This document shows positions 16,732-25,394 of a DNA stretch of 64,000 nucleotides, one piece after another. The stretch lies in the NCBI GenBank assembly GCA_937995595.1, contig CALKJW010000010.1, positions 47,610-111,609 on the forward strand, given 5' to 3'. A program made the position numbers and the translations under genes. Position 1 is the stretch's first letter; every line of letters starts with the position of its first letter. This stretch comes from an uncultured Phycisphaerales bacterium (GTDB taxonomy: Bacteria > Planctomycetota > Phycisphaerae > Phycisphaerales > UBA1924). The notes beneath the pieces are model-generated. The model worked only from the letters and a program-made list of their open reading frames with translations. It searched no databases and had not been told where the DNA came from.

Positions 16732-16989
16732 ATGGACACGGACTTCCAACTCGTCGACACGGTGCGCACCGCGCTGCTGGTCACCATGAAGATCGCGCTG
16801 CCGATCCTCGCCTCGGGCGTGGTGGTGGGGCTGATCATCAGCATCGTGCAGTCGGTCACGAGCATCCAGGAGCAGACGCTCACGTTCGTGCCCAAGATCT
16901 TCGTCATGCTCATGGTGGCGGTGCTGCTGATCCCGTGGATCGTGCAGCGGCTGCTGGAGTTCGCCGCGTACATGTTCACCCACTGGTAA
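16732..16989 (+). CDS. fliQ: Flagellar export gate protein FliQ
   Basis: This 85-residue protein has two membrane helices (about 15-38 and 52-73). It includes VVVGLIISIVQSVTSIQEQT, the FliQ signature, and ends with FAAYMFTHW. FliQ packs around the FliP-FliR core of the export gate. The 46-bp gap after fliP is pyrimidine-rich and contains no clear ribosome binding site. Confidence 0.95.
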   Translation: MDTDFQLVDTVRTALLVTMKIALPILASGVVVGLIISIVQSVTSIQEQTLTFVPKIFVMLMVAVLLIPWIVQRLLEFAAYMFTHW

Positions 16990-17035
16990 CCGCCCCGCCG
17001 CCCGGCGGCGGCGCCGTCCCCGCTCGCGTTCATCC

Positions 17036-17854
17036 ATGCCTTGGTTCGGATCCATCCTCGATCACGTCGGGCCGTTCCTGATGTGCCTGTTCCGGCTCTC
17101 GGGGCTGTTCGTCTTCGCGCCGGTTCTGGGCAGCCCGGCGATCCCGGCGCGTATCCGCGCGCTGGTGTGCGCGGTGTTCGCGCTGGCGCTCTACCCCACG
17201 CTCCCCCCGGCGTCGATGAGGCCAGTGGAGTTCGACGGCCTGTCGCTGGCGTGGGCGGTCGCCGGCGAGACGCTCATCGGCGTCACCATCGGCCTGCTGG
17301 CCGCGCTGCCGATGTACGCGGTGCAACTCGGCGGGATGCTCGTCGGCCACCAGGTCGGCGTGGGCCTCGCCAACGTCTACAACCCCGCGCTCGACACCGA
17401 GGCGGACGTGATCGGCCAGTTCCTGCTCTACATGGCTCTGGCGGTGTTCGTCGCCATCGGCGGGCTGGAGGCGGTGTTCATCGCGCTGGCCTCGACGTTC
17501 GCGCACGTCCCGCTCGGCGGGTTCGCCGCCGCCGATGCGCCGCTCGACCTGCTCGTCGGGCTCACGGCCTCGGGCTTCGGCATCGCCCTGCGCATCGCCG
17601 CGCCGGTGCTGTGCATCGTCCTGGCCGAGACGCTCGCGGCGGGGTTCATCATGAAGACGATGCCGCAGATGAACGTGCTGAGCATCGGCTTTGCCGTGAA
17701 GATCATCGTCGCGATGGTCGCGCTGATCGGCTCGCTGGGCGCGGTGCACGCGCTGGCGGGCGACGAGGTCGCCCGGTCGCTCCGCGCCATGCTGGAGTGG
17801 GCGGGCTGGTTCGGGTCTGCCGGCGTGCCCGTCGCGGCGGGGGGAGGCGTCTAG
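17036..17854 (+). CDS. fliR: Flagellar export gate protein FliR
   Basis: FliR completes the FliP5-FliQ4-FliR1 export channel. The 272-residue product is very hydrophobic, with about six membrane helices. It contains the FliR patterns FRLSGLFVFAPVLGSPAIPA near the N-terminus, QLGGMLVGHQVGVGLANVYN in the middle and MPQMNVLSIGFAVKIIVAMV near the C-terminus. It starts 46 bp after fliQ, lacks a clear ribosome site, and is followed by flhB after 3 bp. Confidence 0.95.
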   Translation: MPWFGSILDHVGPFLMCLFRLSGLFVFAPVLGSPAIPARIRALVCAVFALALYPTLPPASMRPVEFDGLSLAWAVAGETLIGVTIGLLAALPMYAVQLGGMLVGHQVGVGLANVYNPALDTEADVIGQFLLYMALAVFVAIGGLEAVFIALASTFAHVPLGGFAAADAPLDLLVGLTASGFGIALRIAAPVLCIVLAETLAAGFIMKTMPQMNVLSIGFAVKIIVAMVALIGSLGAVHALAGDEVARSLRAMLEWAGWFGSAGVPVAAGGGV

Positions 17855-17857
17855 ACC

Positions 17858-18925
17858 ATGGCCGAGGAACTGGGCGAGAGAACCGAGCAGCCGACGGCGC
17901 GCCGCCGCAGCGAGGCCCGCAACCGCGGGCAGGTCGCCAAGAGCCAGGACCTGGGCTCGGCGATCGACCTGTTCGGCTCGCTGCTGATGCTGCTGTTTCT
18001 GGGCGCGCCGCTGGCCGGCTCGCTCGCGGGGATCGTCCGCCACCTGCTCGACGCGCGCACCAGCGGGCACGGCCTGCGGGCGCAGGAGGTCGGCGGGTAC
18101 GCGTGGTGGGCCGCGGTGCAGGCCGGCGCGGCGGTGCTTCCGCTGTTCCTGGTCGCGGTGCTCTTCTCCGCGCTCTCGCAGTTCGTGCAGGTCGGGTGGC
18201 TGCTGACGGCGTACCCGCTCAAGCCCAGACTCGACAAACTCAGCCCGCTCAAGGGCGTCAAGAAGATCTTCAGCAGGCGCAGCGCGGTCAAGACCGGCGT
18301 GAACATCGTGAAACTCGTGCTGGTCGCCGGCGCGGCGGCGTTCGTCATCCGCCGGAACTTCCACGAGGCCTCGGGCCTCCCGCTGCTGGAGGTCGCCGGC
18401 GCGGCCGCGCTCATCGGCCGGACGCTGCTGGAACTGTGCGCGTGGCTGCTCGTGCTCATGCTGCTGATGGGGCTGCTGGACTACGTCTACCAGCGCTGGC
18501 AGCACACGCAGGACATGAGGATGACAAAGCAGGAGGTCAAGGACGAGCACCGGGCGATGGAGGGCGACGTCGATACCAAGGGCCGCCGGCTCCGCATGGC
18601 CCGGCAGATGCTCCTGCAGCGCATGCAGCAGACCGTGCCGACGGCCGACGTGATCGTGACCAACCCCACGCACTACTCGGTCGCGCTCAGGTACGACGGC
18701 GAGCGGATGCGGGCCCCGCGCGTGGTGGCCAAGGGCGTGGACGAGGTCGCGATCCGCATCCGGCAGATCGCGGCGGTGCACGGCGTGCCGATCGTCGAGA
18801 AGCCGCCGCTGGCCCGCGCGCTGTACCACCACGTGGACGTCGGGCGCGAGGTCTCGCCGCAGTTCTACGAGGCGGTCGCGGAAGTGCTGGCGTACGTCTA
18901 CCGCCTGGCGGGGAGGGCCGCGTAA
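17858..18925 (+). CDS. flhB: Flagellar export specificity switch FlhB
   Basis: FlhB controls the switch from hook to filament substrates. The 355-residue product begins with the family opening MAEELGERTEQPTARRRSEA. It has four membrane helices (to about 210), then the cytoplasmic domain with the self-cleaving NPTH at residues 269-272 (TNPTHYSVALRYD), the usual position. The cleavage residues are intact. It sits 3 bp after fliR and 6 bp before flhA. Confidence 0.97.
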   Translation: MAEELGERTEQPTARRRSEARNRGQVAKSQDLGSAIDLFGSLLMLLFLGAPLAGSLAGIVRHLLDARTSGHGLRAQEVGGYAWWAAVQAGAAVLPLFLVAVLFSALSQFVQVGWLLTAYPLKPRLDKLSPLKGVKKIFSRRSAVKTGVNIVKLVLVAGAAAFVIRRNFHEASGLPLLEVAGAAALIGRTLLELCAWLLVLMLLMGLLDYVYQRWQHTQDMRMTKQEVKDEHRAMEGDVDTKGRRLRMARQMLLQRMQQTVPTADVIVTNPTHYSVALRYDGERMRAPRVVAKGVDEVAIRIRQIAAVHGVPIVEKPPLARALYHHVDVGREVSPQFYEAVAEVLAYVYRLAGRAA

Positions 18926-18931
18926 CGCGCC

Positions 18932-21157
18932 ATGGCCGGCACGAAGGTCACATCCCCGGTCGGGCTGCCTCCCGTGCTGCGTCGCGCGCTGGAGATGGTC
19001 GCGCGCCACCGCGGGCTGATCGTCCCGCTGGGCTTTGTCTCGCTGATGGTCGTCATCCTCGTGCCGATGCCGGCCTGGCTGATCGACGTGCTGATCTGCT
19101 TCAACATCGCCGCGTCGGTGATCGTGCTGCTCACGACCATCTACATGGCCGAGCCGCTGGACTTCAGCGTGTTCCCCTCGCTGCTGCTGGGCATGACGCT
19201 GTTCCGGCTGGTGCTCAACGTCGCGACCACGCGGCGCATCCTGATGGCCGACGCCGCGACGCCCGAGGCGGCGATCGGCGTGGCCGGGCACGTCATCTCG
19301 GCGTTCGCCAACTTCGTCGCGGGCGACTCGCTGTTTGTCGGCGTGGTGATCTTCCTGATCCTCGTGATCGTGCAGTTCGTGGTCATCACCAAGGGCGCGA
19401 CGCGCATCTCCGAGGTCGCCGCGCGGTTCACCCTCGACGCCATGCCCGGCAAGCAGATGGCCATCGACGCCGACCTCTCCGCCGGGATCATCAACGAGGC
19501 CGAGGCGCGCAAGCGCCGCGAACGCATCGCCCACGAGGCGGACTTCTTCGGCGCGATGGACGGCGCCAGCAAGTTCGTCCGCGGCGACGCCATCGCCGGC
19601 ATCATCATCACCTGCGTCAACATCGCCGGGGGCTTCGCCATCGGCATGATCGAGCGCGGCTGGCCCGCCGGTCAGACCGCCACCGTGTTCACACTGCTCA
19701 CCATCGGCGACGGCCTCACGAGCCAGATTCCCTCGTTCGTCGTGGCCATCGCCGCGGCGTTGATCGTCACCCGCTCGGGCTCCAAGCAGCAACTGGGCGA
19801 GGAACTGGCCGGGCAGATGGTCAGCCAGCCCATCAGCCTCGCGCTCACGGCGGGGTTCCTCGTGGTGCTCGCGGCCACGCCGCTGCCGACGGCGCCGCTG
19901 CTCGGCACCGCGCTGGTGCTCGGCGTCACGGCGTGGTGGATGCACCGATCCTCGAAGCAGAGGGCCGCGCGCGCCGCCGACGAGCAGGCCGCCAAGGCCA
20001 AGCCCGTACCCGAGGGGCCGACTCCCGAATCGCTGATGAAGGTGGACGCGCTGGAACTGGAGGTCGGCTACGGGCTGGTCGGTCTGGTCGACGCCAATCA
20101 GGGCGGCGACCTGCTCGAACGCATCGCGGCGATCCGCCGGCAACTGGTGGTCGAACTGGGCTTCATACTGCCGCCGGTGCGCATCCGCGACAACATGCAA
20201 CTGGGCGTGCACGAGTACCGGGTGAAGATCAAGGGCGCGGTCGTGGCGACCGGCCAGACGATCCCCGGCCGCCTGCTGGCGATGGACTCGGGCGTCGCCT
20301 CGGGGCCGATCCAGGGCGAGCGGACGCGCGAGCCGGCGTTCGGTCTCGACGCGTGGTGGATCGACCCCGCGCTCAAGTCGCGCGCCGAAACCATGAACTA
20401 CACCGTGGTCGATCCCACCAGCGTGCTGGCGACGCACCTGACGGAAGTCGTCCGCAACCACGCGGCCGAACTGCTGACGCGCGAGGAGGTGAACAACCTC
20501 GTCGCCACGCTCAAGGAGAAGGCGCCCAAACTGGTCGAGGAGGTCGTCCCCGCGATGATCAAGCCGGGCGAACTGCAGCGCGTCATGCAGAACCTGCTGC
20601 GAGAGCGCGTGCCCGTCCGCGACCTGGAGACGATCCTCGAGACGCTCTCAGAGTGGGGGGCCAAGACCAAGGACCTGGACGTGCTGACCGAGTACGTCCG
20701 CAACGCGCTGCGCCGGACGATCTGCCAGCAGTACGTGGTGCCGGGCACGGGCGGCGACCCGGCGTCGGGCGGCCGGGCGGCGGGCGGTGGGGTTGGGGGC
20801 GGGGGGGGCAGGCTGGTGTGCGTCACGCTCGACCCCGCGCTGGAGGACGTGATCAACGCCTACATCGACCGCTCGACGGGCGCAACGACCGTGAACATGC
20901 CCGCCCGCGTGGCGACGCAGGTGACCGACGCGATCCTCGGCGCGCTCCAGCAGGTCGTGGCGCAGGGGCACCAGCCGGTGGTGCTGGCCTCGCCGCAGGT
21001 CCGCGCGGTGGTGCGGCAACTGCTCGAGCCGCGCCTGCCCAACGCGGCGGTGCTGGGGTACAACGAGATCGTGCCGGGTGTTGAGGTCGAGTCGGTTGCG
21101 CTGGTCTCGCCGCCGGCCGGGGTGGGGTTGTCTCTTGCGCCCGCCGCGGCGGCGTAG
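18932..21157 (+). CDS. flhA: Flagellar export gate protein FlhA
   Basis: FlhA forms the nonameric ring that receives export substrates and uses the proton gradient. The 741-residue product has about eight N-terminal membrane helices (25-330) with the conserved loop VAARFTLDAMPGKQMAIDAD, and a large cytoplasmic domain (about 355-741) with GYGLVGLVDANQGGDLLERI and ITREEVNNL-like patterns. A Gly-rich linker near residue 615-630 is encoded by a G-rich tract including eight G (20801-20808). Length is slightly above the usual 690. Confidence 0.97.
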   Translation: MAGTKVTSPVGLPPVLRRALEMVARHRGLIVPLGFVSLMVVILVPMPAWLIDVLICFNIAASVIVLLTTIYMAEPLDFSVFPSLLLGMTLFRLVLNVATTRRILMADAATPEAAIGVAGHVISAFANFVAGDSLFVGVVIFLILVIVQFVVITKGATRISEVAARFTLDAMPGKQMAIDADLSAGIINEAEARKRRERIAHEADFFGAMDGASKFVRGDAIAGIIITCVNIAGGFAIGMIERGWPAGQTATVFTLLTIGDGLTSQIPSFVVAIAAALIVTRSGSKQQLGEELAGQMVSQPISLALTAGFLVVLAATPLPTAPLLGTALVLGVTAWWMHRSSKQRAARAADEQAAKAKPVPEGPTPESLMKVDALELEVGYGLVGLVDANQGGDLLERIAAIRRQLVVELGFILPPVRIRDNMQLGVHEYRVKIKGAVVATGQTIPGRLLAMDSGVASGPIQGERTREPAFGLDAWWIDPALKSRAETMNYTVVDPTSVLATHLTEVVRNHAAELLTREEVNNLVATLKEKAPKLVEEVVPAMIKPGELQRVMQNLLRERVPVRDLETILETLSEWGAKTKDLDVLTEYVRNALRRTICQQYVVPGTGGDPASGGRAAGGGVGGGGGRLVCVTLDPALEDVINAYIDRSTGATTVNMPARVATQVTDAILGALQQVVAQGHQPVVLASPQVRAVVRQLLEPRLPNAAVLGYNEIVPGVEVESVALVSPPAGVGLSLAPAAAA

Positions 21158-21176
21158 CGGGTTGATGCGAGCAGTG

Positions 21177-21201
21177 CCCGAAGTTCTCCACGAACAGCGG
21201 G
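21177..21201 (+). other. Imperfect dyad between flhA and flhF
   Basis: CCCG-aa-GTTC-tccac-GAAC-ag-CGGG is a symmetrical two-block inverted repeat 19 bp after flhA. It has no following T run. It may be an operator or an RNA hairpin that separates flhA from the polar placement genes flhF and flhG. Confidence 0.3.
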
Positions 21202-21296
21202 CGACTTGACGATGACGGGTCCGGGTCGGACAATCCCGTCCCGATTCTTTCCCGGCGAGCAGGATGCACGCCGCGTTCGAGCCACGGATGGCGACC

Positions 21297-22745
21297 ATGA
21301 ACGTTCGGACATTCCGCGCACCGACGATGGCCGAGGCGCTCGCGCTGGTGAAGCGCGAACTCGGCCTTGACGCGGTGATCCTGCACACGCGGTCGGTCCG
21401 GGTCGGCGGCATCTTCGGTTGGCGGGCGCGGACGGCGGTCGAGATCACCGCGGCGGACGAGGCGACGGTGCGCCCGCGCCGTTCGCCGGTCGCCGCCCAG
21501 CAACCAACACGGAGCCCCGCGGTCGCGTCCGTGCCGCCCGCGGCGGCGGTCGCGGCGTACCGGGGTGCGGCCGCGGCGATGGTGGACGAGATCGCGATGC
21601 GCCGGGCAACGCCGGTCGCCGCGGCGGCCGCGCCCGATCCTCAACCGGCACCCCGCGCGGCGCCGCAGGGGTCCGAGCAGGCGTCGGTCATGCAGGTGCG
21701 TGCGCGCCGAGAGGCCGACCGCCCTGTTCCGCCGCCCGGCGTGGTCGCGGCCGAATCCTCGGTCTCGCTGTACCGCGAACTGGCGGACATCAAACTGCTC
21801 GTGAACCAGGTGCTGCACAGCGCGCCCGCCGCGGCGTGCGTGCCCGGTTCGGCGAACATGCCCGAGGCGCTCTTCCGGCACTACCTCAAGTTGCTGGAGT
21901 CGCAGGTCTCGCGCGAACTGGCCGACTCGATCCTCTCGGCGGTGCGGTCGGAACTCAGCGCGGCGCAACTGGCCGACGAGCAGATCGTCCGCGCCGCGGT
22001 GCTGCGCCATCTGGGCGGCCTGATCCCCGTCGCCGAGGGCGTCGCCGCGCCGCGCCGCGCGCCCGACGGCCGGCCGCACACCGTCGCGCTGGTCGGGCCG
22101 ACGGGCGTGGGCAAGACGACGACGGTCGCGAAACTCGCCGCGGCGTACAAACTGCGGCACGGCCGTTCGGTCGGGCTGATCACCAGCGACACGTACCGGA
22201 TCGCGGCGGTCGAACAGTTGCGTACCTATGCAAGCATCATCGGGCTGCCGCTGCGCGTGGCGATGACGCCGGCGGAGATGGCCGCGGCGGTCGAGTCGTT
22301 CGCCGCCTGCGACGTGGTGCTCATCGACACCGCCGGGCGGAGCCAGCACGCCGCCGACCGGCTGGTCGAACTCGAGCAGTTCCTCGCCGCGGCGAGCCCG
22401 CACGAGACGCACCTGGTGCTCTCGACGGCATCGGGCGAGGACGTGCTGGTCCGGGCGGCCGAGTCGTTCGCGCGGGTGCGGCCCAACCGTGTGCTGCTGA
22501 CCAAACTCGACGAGGCGGTGAACTTCGGCGTGGTGGCCAACACCCTGCGGCGGCTCGCTCGCGCCGGCGGCCCCGGCGGTGCGCTGCCGCTGAGTTTCGT
22601 GACCACGGGGCAGGAAGTGCCCGACCACATCGAGCCCGGATGCGCCGACCGCCTGGCGCGGATCATCCTCGACAACTCGCTGGGCGACGACGGCCTCGCC
22701 AACGTGCAGCCCATCGCCGCGCCGGCCGGAAGGGGGGCCGCATGA
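21297..22745 (+). CDS. flhF: Flagellar placement GTPase FlhF
   Basis: FlhF is an SRP-type GTPase that sets the site and number of flagella. With ATG 21297 the product is 482 residues and starts MNVRTFRAPTMAEALALVKR, the FlhF N-terminus. A variable linker follows, then the NG domain with the P-loop LVGPTGVGKTTTVAKLAA (about 265-282), DTYRIAAVEQLRTYA and the G4-type LLTKLDEAVNFG. Alternative in-frame starts at 21264 and 21288 exist and none has a strong ribosome site. The stop overlaps flhG by 4 bp. Confidence 0.93.
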   Translation: MNVRTFRAPTMAEALALVKRELGLDAVILHTRSVRVGGIFGWRARTAVEITAADEATVRPRRSPVAAQQPTRSPAVASVPPAAAVAAYRGAAAAMVDEIAMRRATPVAAAAAPDPQPAPRAAPQGSEQASVMQVRARREADRPVPPPGVVAAESSVSLYRELADIKLLVNQVLHSAPAAACVPGSANMPEALFRHYLKLLESQVSRELADSILSAVRSELSAAQLADEQIVRAAVLRHLGGLIPVAEGVAAPRRAPDGRPHTVALVGPTGVGKTTTVAKLAAAYKLRHGRSVGLITSDTYRIAAVEQLRTYASIIGLPLRVAMTPAEMAAAVESFAACDVVLIDTAGRSQHAADRLVELEQFLAAASPHETHLVLSTASGEDVLVRAAESFARVRPNRVLLTKLDEAVNFGVVANTLRRLARAGGPGGALPLSFVTTGQEVPDHIEPGCADRLARIILDNSLGDDGLANVQPIAAPAGRGAA

Positions 22746-23860
22746 TCGGCGACCTCCCGCACGCCGCGCCCGTGCGCGAACTCGACGACGAGATCGACTC
22801 GCTGCTGGGCGTTTCCGCGGTCGCTGCGAACCCGGCCGACGACCAGGCCACGCGCCTCCGCGCCATGGTGGCGGGCAACGCCGAGCCCGCGTCCTGCGTG
22901 AGCAGCCTCGCCGCGGCGGAGGCGGTGCTGCGCTCGGTGCTCGACCGCCGCGACCGCGAGCGCACGCGCGAACAGGCGCGGGCGCGCACGCACCTTGCCC
23001 GCGTGGTCACGGTCGCCTCGGGCAAGGGCGGGGTCGGCAAGACCAACATCGCGGTGAACCTCGCCGCGGCGATGGCGGCCCGCGGCCTCCGCGTCATCCT
23101 CCTCGACGCCGATCTGGGCACGGCCAACGCCGACGTGCTGTGTGGTCTCTCGCCGACGGCGCGGCTCGACCACGTGGTGACGCCGCTGCCCGTGCACGAC
23201 GGCGCGGCGATCGGCGTGCGGGACATCTTGGTCGACGCACCGGGCGGTTTCCGCCTCGCGCCCGGCTCGGCGGGCATCGCGCGCATGGCGGACCTCACGC
23301 CGCCGGAACAGCGCCGCCTGCTGGAAGTGCTCGGCGAACTCGAACGCGAGGCCGACGTGCTGGTGGTCGATACCGGCGCGGGCGTCGGCCGGTCGGTCAC
23401 GGCGCTGCTGCAGGCGGCGGACGCCGGGCTGGTCGTGGCAACGCCCGAGCCGACCTCGATGGCCGACGCGTACGCGCTGCTCAAGTGCCTGGTGCTGTCC
23501 GAAGATCTGGAGTGGGACCCCGCGAGGTCCGAGTCGCTCCACGTCGTCATCAATCAGAGCGCCGACGAGAGCGAGGCCCACGACGTGCACGCGCGCCTGA
23601 CGGCGGTGTGCGGCCGGTTTCTTGGCGTTCGGCCAAAACTGCTTGGGTCGATCGCGCAAGATCTGCGGGTCGCACAGGCCGTGCGGGCTCGCTGCCCGGT
23701 CGTGCTGCACGCACCCGAGAGCGCAGCGGCACGTCATATGGTGGTGCTGGCGACGCGGCTCATCGATCGGTTGGGCGTCGGTGTCCCGCACGCGGCTCCG
23801 AGAACCGCGTCGGGCTTCCGCGCGGCGTTGGCCCGCATTCTGCTGGGACGACGATCGTGA
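22742..23860 (+). CDS. flhG: Flagellar number regulator FlhG (MinD-like ATPase)
   Basis: FlhG is a MinD/ParA ATPase that controls flagellar number with FlhF. The 372-residue product has the deviant Walker A SGKGGVGKTNIAVNLAAAMA at about 92-111, the switch DADLGTANADVLCGL, and a C-terminal membrane-targeting type tail. The N-terminal 90 residues include DQATRLR at 34-40, matching the DQAxxLR motif by which FlhG activates the FlhF GTPase. The ATGA overlap with flhF supports coupled synthesis. Confidence 0.92.
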   Translation: MIGDLPHAAPVRELDDEIDSLLGVSAVAANPADDQATRLRAMVAGNAEPASCVSSLAAAEAVLRSVLDRRDRERTREQARARTHLARVVTVASGKGGVGKTNIAVNLAAAMAARGLRVILLDADLGTANADVLCGLSPTARLDHVVTPLPVHDGAAIGVRDILVDAPGGFRLAPGSAGIARMADLTPPEQRRLLEVLGELEREADVLVVDTGAGVGRSVTALLQAADAGLVVATPEPTSMADAYALLKCLVLSEDLEWDPARSESLHVVINQSADESEAHDVHARLTAVCGRFLGVRPKLLGSIAQDLRVAQAVRARCPVVLHAPESAAARHMVVLATRLIDRLGVGVPHAAPRTASGFRAALARILLGRRS

Positions 23861-23985
23861 AATCCGGCGCGGCGAACTGAAGTCGTCACCCGCCGCGGCC
23901 GATCCTTGATGGACCTCTTCAAGTCCGTGCGCTGTCGCCTTGCCGCTGCGGCCCCCGGCCGCACGATCGGATTCTCCGGAGCGTT

Positions 23986-24279
23986 GTGTTGACGGGCGGA
24001 ACCCTCCCCAAGGTTGTTTCGGCGTGCTGCGGCCTGTCGGCGTTCGCCGTGGCCGTGGTGGCGGGCCTTGCCGCGGACAACGCGGGGGATGTGATCCTTC
24101 TCCGCGCGCTGGTGGGGATGGTGGCCTGCCAGGTGGTGGGCCTGGTCGTCGGCATGATCATCGAGCGCGTGGTGATCGAATCGGTCGAGTCGTACAAGCA
24201 GTCCAAGCCGGTGGGGCCGTCCCAGCCGGCCGAGTTGTCGAGCCCGACGCCGCCGAACACCGGCGCGGCGGCGTCGTGA
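23986..24279 (+). CDS. Small membrane protein between flhG and fliA, unknown function
   Basis: This product of 97 residues has two hydrophobic segments (about 10-28 and 35-60, the second ending LVVGMIIERVVIESVESYKQ) and a Pro/Ser-rich tail. The start is GTG 23986 with a weak GGAG nearby; TTG 23989 is an alternative. I do not recognise the family. Its place between two flagellar regulators and its codon usage suggest a real gene, possibly tied to flagellar placement or to FliA control. Confidence 0.55.
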   Translation: MLTGGTLPKVVSACCGLSAFAVAVVAGLAADNAGDVILLRALVGMVACQVVGLVVGMIIERVVIESVESYKQSKPVGPSQPAELSSPTPPNTGAAAS

Positions 24280-24281
24280 TG

Positions 24282-24302
24282 TTTTCCACATTGCTATCCA
24301 CA
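24282..24302 (+). promoter_or_regulatory. Two DnaA-box-like 9-mers upstream of fliA
   Basis: TTTTCCACA (24282-24290) and CTATCCACA (24294-24302) each differ by one base from the DnaA box TTATCCACA and lie in tandem, start-to-start 12 bp. They sit in an AT-rich patch just before the fliA promoter region. DnaA control of the flagellar sigma factor is inference. Confidence 0.35.
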
Positions 24303-24314
24303 GCCACGGAGGGC

Positions 24315-24341
24315 TTGCGTCGGTGTGCGTCTGTGTATACT
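24315..24341 (+). promoter_or_regulatory. Candidate housekeeping promoter of fliA
   Basis: TTGCGT (24315-24320) and TATACT (24336-24341) are separated by 15 bp, slightly short. The -10 is a very good match. Transcription would begin about 24348, giving a leader of almost 100 nt before the fliA ATG at 24445. Confidence 0.45.
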
Positions 24342-24444
24342 CCGGCCCGCTTGGCCAAGGACCGGCCGGGCTCGCACGGATGAGACCGTCGTCCCAACGG
24401 GTGCGGCGACGGACAATGCGATGAGTGGTCAAGGAGCCGACCAT

Positions 24445-25305
24445 ATGGCAAGGACGAGAGCCTCGGGCGCGCACGCGCGATCCTCGCGGTACGCCGCGGA
24501 ACACGCCGAACCCTCCAACCGGCCCAGCCCCTACGACAGTTGGCCGATGAAGGCCGTCTGGCAGGAGTACCAGCGCACGCGGTCGGTGGAGATCCGCAAC
24601 TACCTGATGGAGAAGTTCCTCCACCTCGTGCGGTACAACGCCGAGCGCATCTACGTCCGTCTGCCCGACGAGGTGGACATCCAGGACCTCATGTCGGTCG
24701 GGCTGTTCGGCCTGAAGGACGCGATCGACGCCTTCGACCTCGACCGCGGCGTGAAGTTCGAGACCTACTGCGCGCAGCGCATCCGCGGCGCGATCCTCGA
24801 CGAACTGCGTTCGATGGACTGGGTGCCGCGGCTGGTCCGCCACCGCACGTCGAAGTTCGAGAAGGCGCGCCAGCAGTTCGCCAAGGAGAACGGGCGCAAC
24901 CCGACCGACGAGGAACTCTCCAGCCGGCTCAACCTCGACGGCGAGGAGTTCGAGAAACTCAAGCGCGACTCGGTCGCCGTCGGCACCTACTCGCTGACGC
25001 GCAAGTGCTTCCAGTCCGACGGGAGCAAGGACGTCCGCGAGATCGACGTCATCAAGGACGAGACGCAGCGCAACCCGTTCTCCGAGATCCAGCGCAAGGA
25101 CGTGAGGGACCTGATCACCAAGGGCCTGTCCCGCGCCGAGCGGCTGATCGTCATCCTCTACTACTACGAGGAGATGACGATGAAGGAGATCGGCGCGACG
25201 CTCGACCTCTCCGAGTCGCGCGTCAGCCAGATGCACTCGTCGATCCTCGCCCGCCTCAAGGCGCAGATGCAGCACCGGGCCCGCGAACTCGAGCCGGTCG
25301 AGTAA
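24445..25305 (+). CDS. fliA: Flagellar RNA polymerase sigma factor FliA (sigma-28, WhiG type)
   Basis: FliA directs transcription of late flagellar genes. The 286-residue product has region 2 (NYLMEKFLHLVRYNAERIYV, VDIQDLMSVGLFGLKDAIDA, VKFETYCAQRIRGAILDELR), region 3 (NGRNPTDEELSSRLNLDGEE) and region 4 (EEMTMKEIGATLDLSESRVS) in order. ATG 24445 was chosen because AAGGAG (24431-24436) lies 8 bp upstream; ATG 24421 has no such site. It closes the flagellar cluster and is followed by a strong terminator. Two candidate sigma-28 sites in the same cluster are plausible targets. Confidence 0.95.
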   Translation: MARTRASGAHARSSRYAAEHAEPSNRPSPYDSWPMKAVWQEYQRTRSVEIRNYLMEKFLHLVRYNAERIYVRLPDEVDIQDLMSVGLFGLKDAIDAFDLDRGVKFETYCAQRIRGAILDELRSMDWVPRLVRHRTSKFEKARQQFAKENGRNPTDEELSSRLNLDGEEFEKLKRDSVAVGTYSLTRKCFQSDGSKDVREIDVIKDETQRNPFSEIQRKDVRDLITKGLSRAERLIVILYYYEEMTMKEIGATLDLSESRVSQMHSSILARLKAQMQHRARELEPVE

Positions 25306-25338
25306 CACCCGCGGCCTCTCCGAACATGGGTTCTCCTC

Positions 25339-25374
25339 GCACGGGCCGCGGCGTTGCCGTGGCCCGTGCTTGTT
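25339..25374 (+). terminator. Strong intrinsic terminator after fliA
   Basis: A 14-bp stem (25339-25352 with 25356-25369, one G-T pair) with loop GTT is followed by TTGTT. The stem is fully paired and GC-rich. It lies 34 bp after the fliA stop and marks the end of the 25-kb flagellar cluster. Confidence 0.8.
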
Positions 25375-25382
25375 GGTGCGGT

Positions 25383-25388
25383 TAGCCT
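25383..25388 (+). promoter_or_regulatory. Leaderless-type -10 of folK
   Basis: TAGCCT ends six bases before GTG 25395, so the transcript would start at or beside the start codon. This supports GTG 25395 over TTG 25389. No ribosome binding site is present. Confidence 0.5.
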
Positions 25389-25394
25389 TTGCGC

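Noticed and set aside
17030..20461. Very long open frame on the minus strand opposite fliR, flhB and flhA
   Set aside because: Its translation is low-complexity His/Arg/Asp/Gln-rich, as expected from the antisense of GC-rich coding DNA, and the plus strand has unmistakable FliR, FlhB and FlhA.
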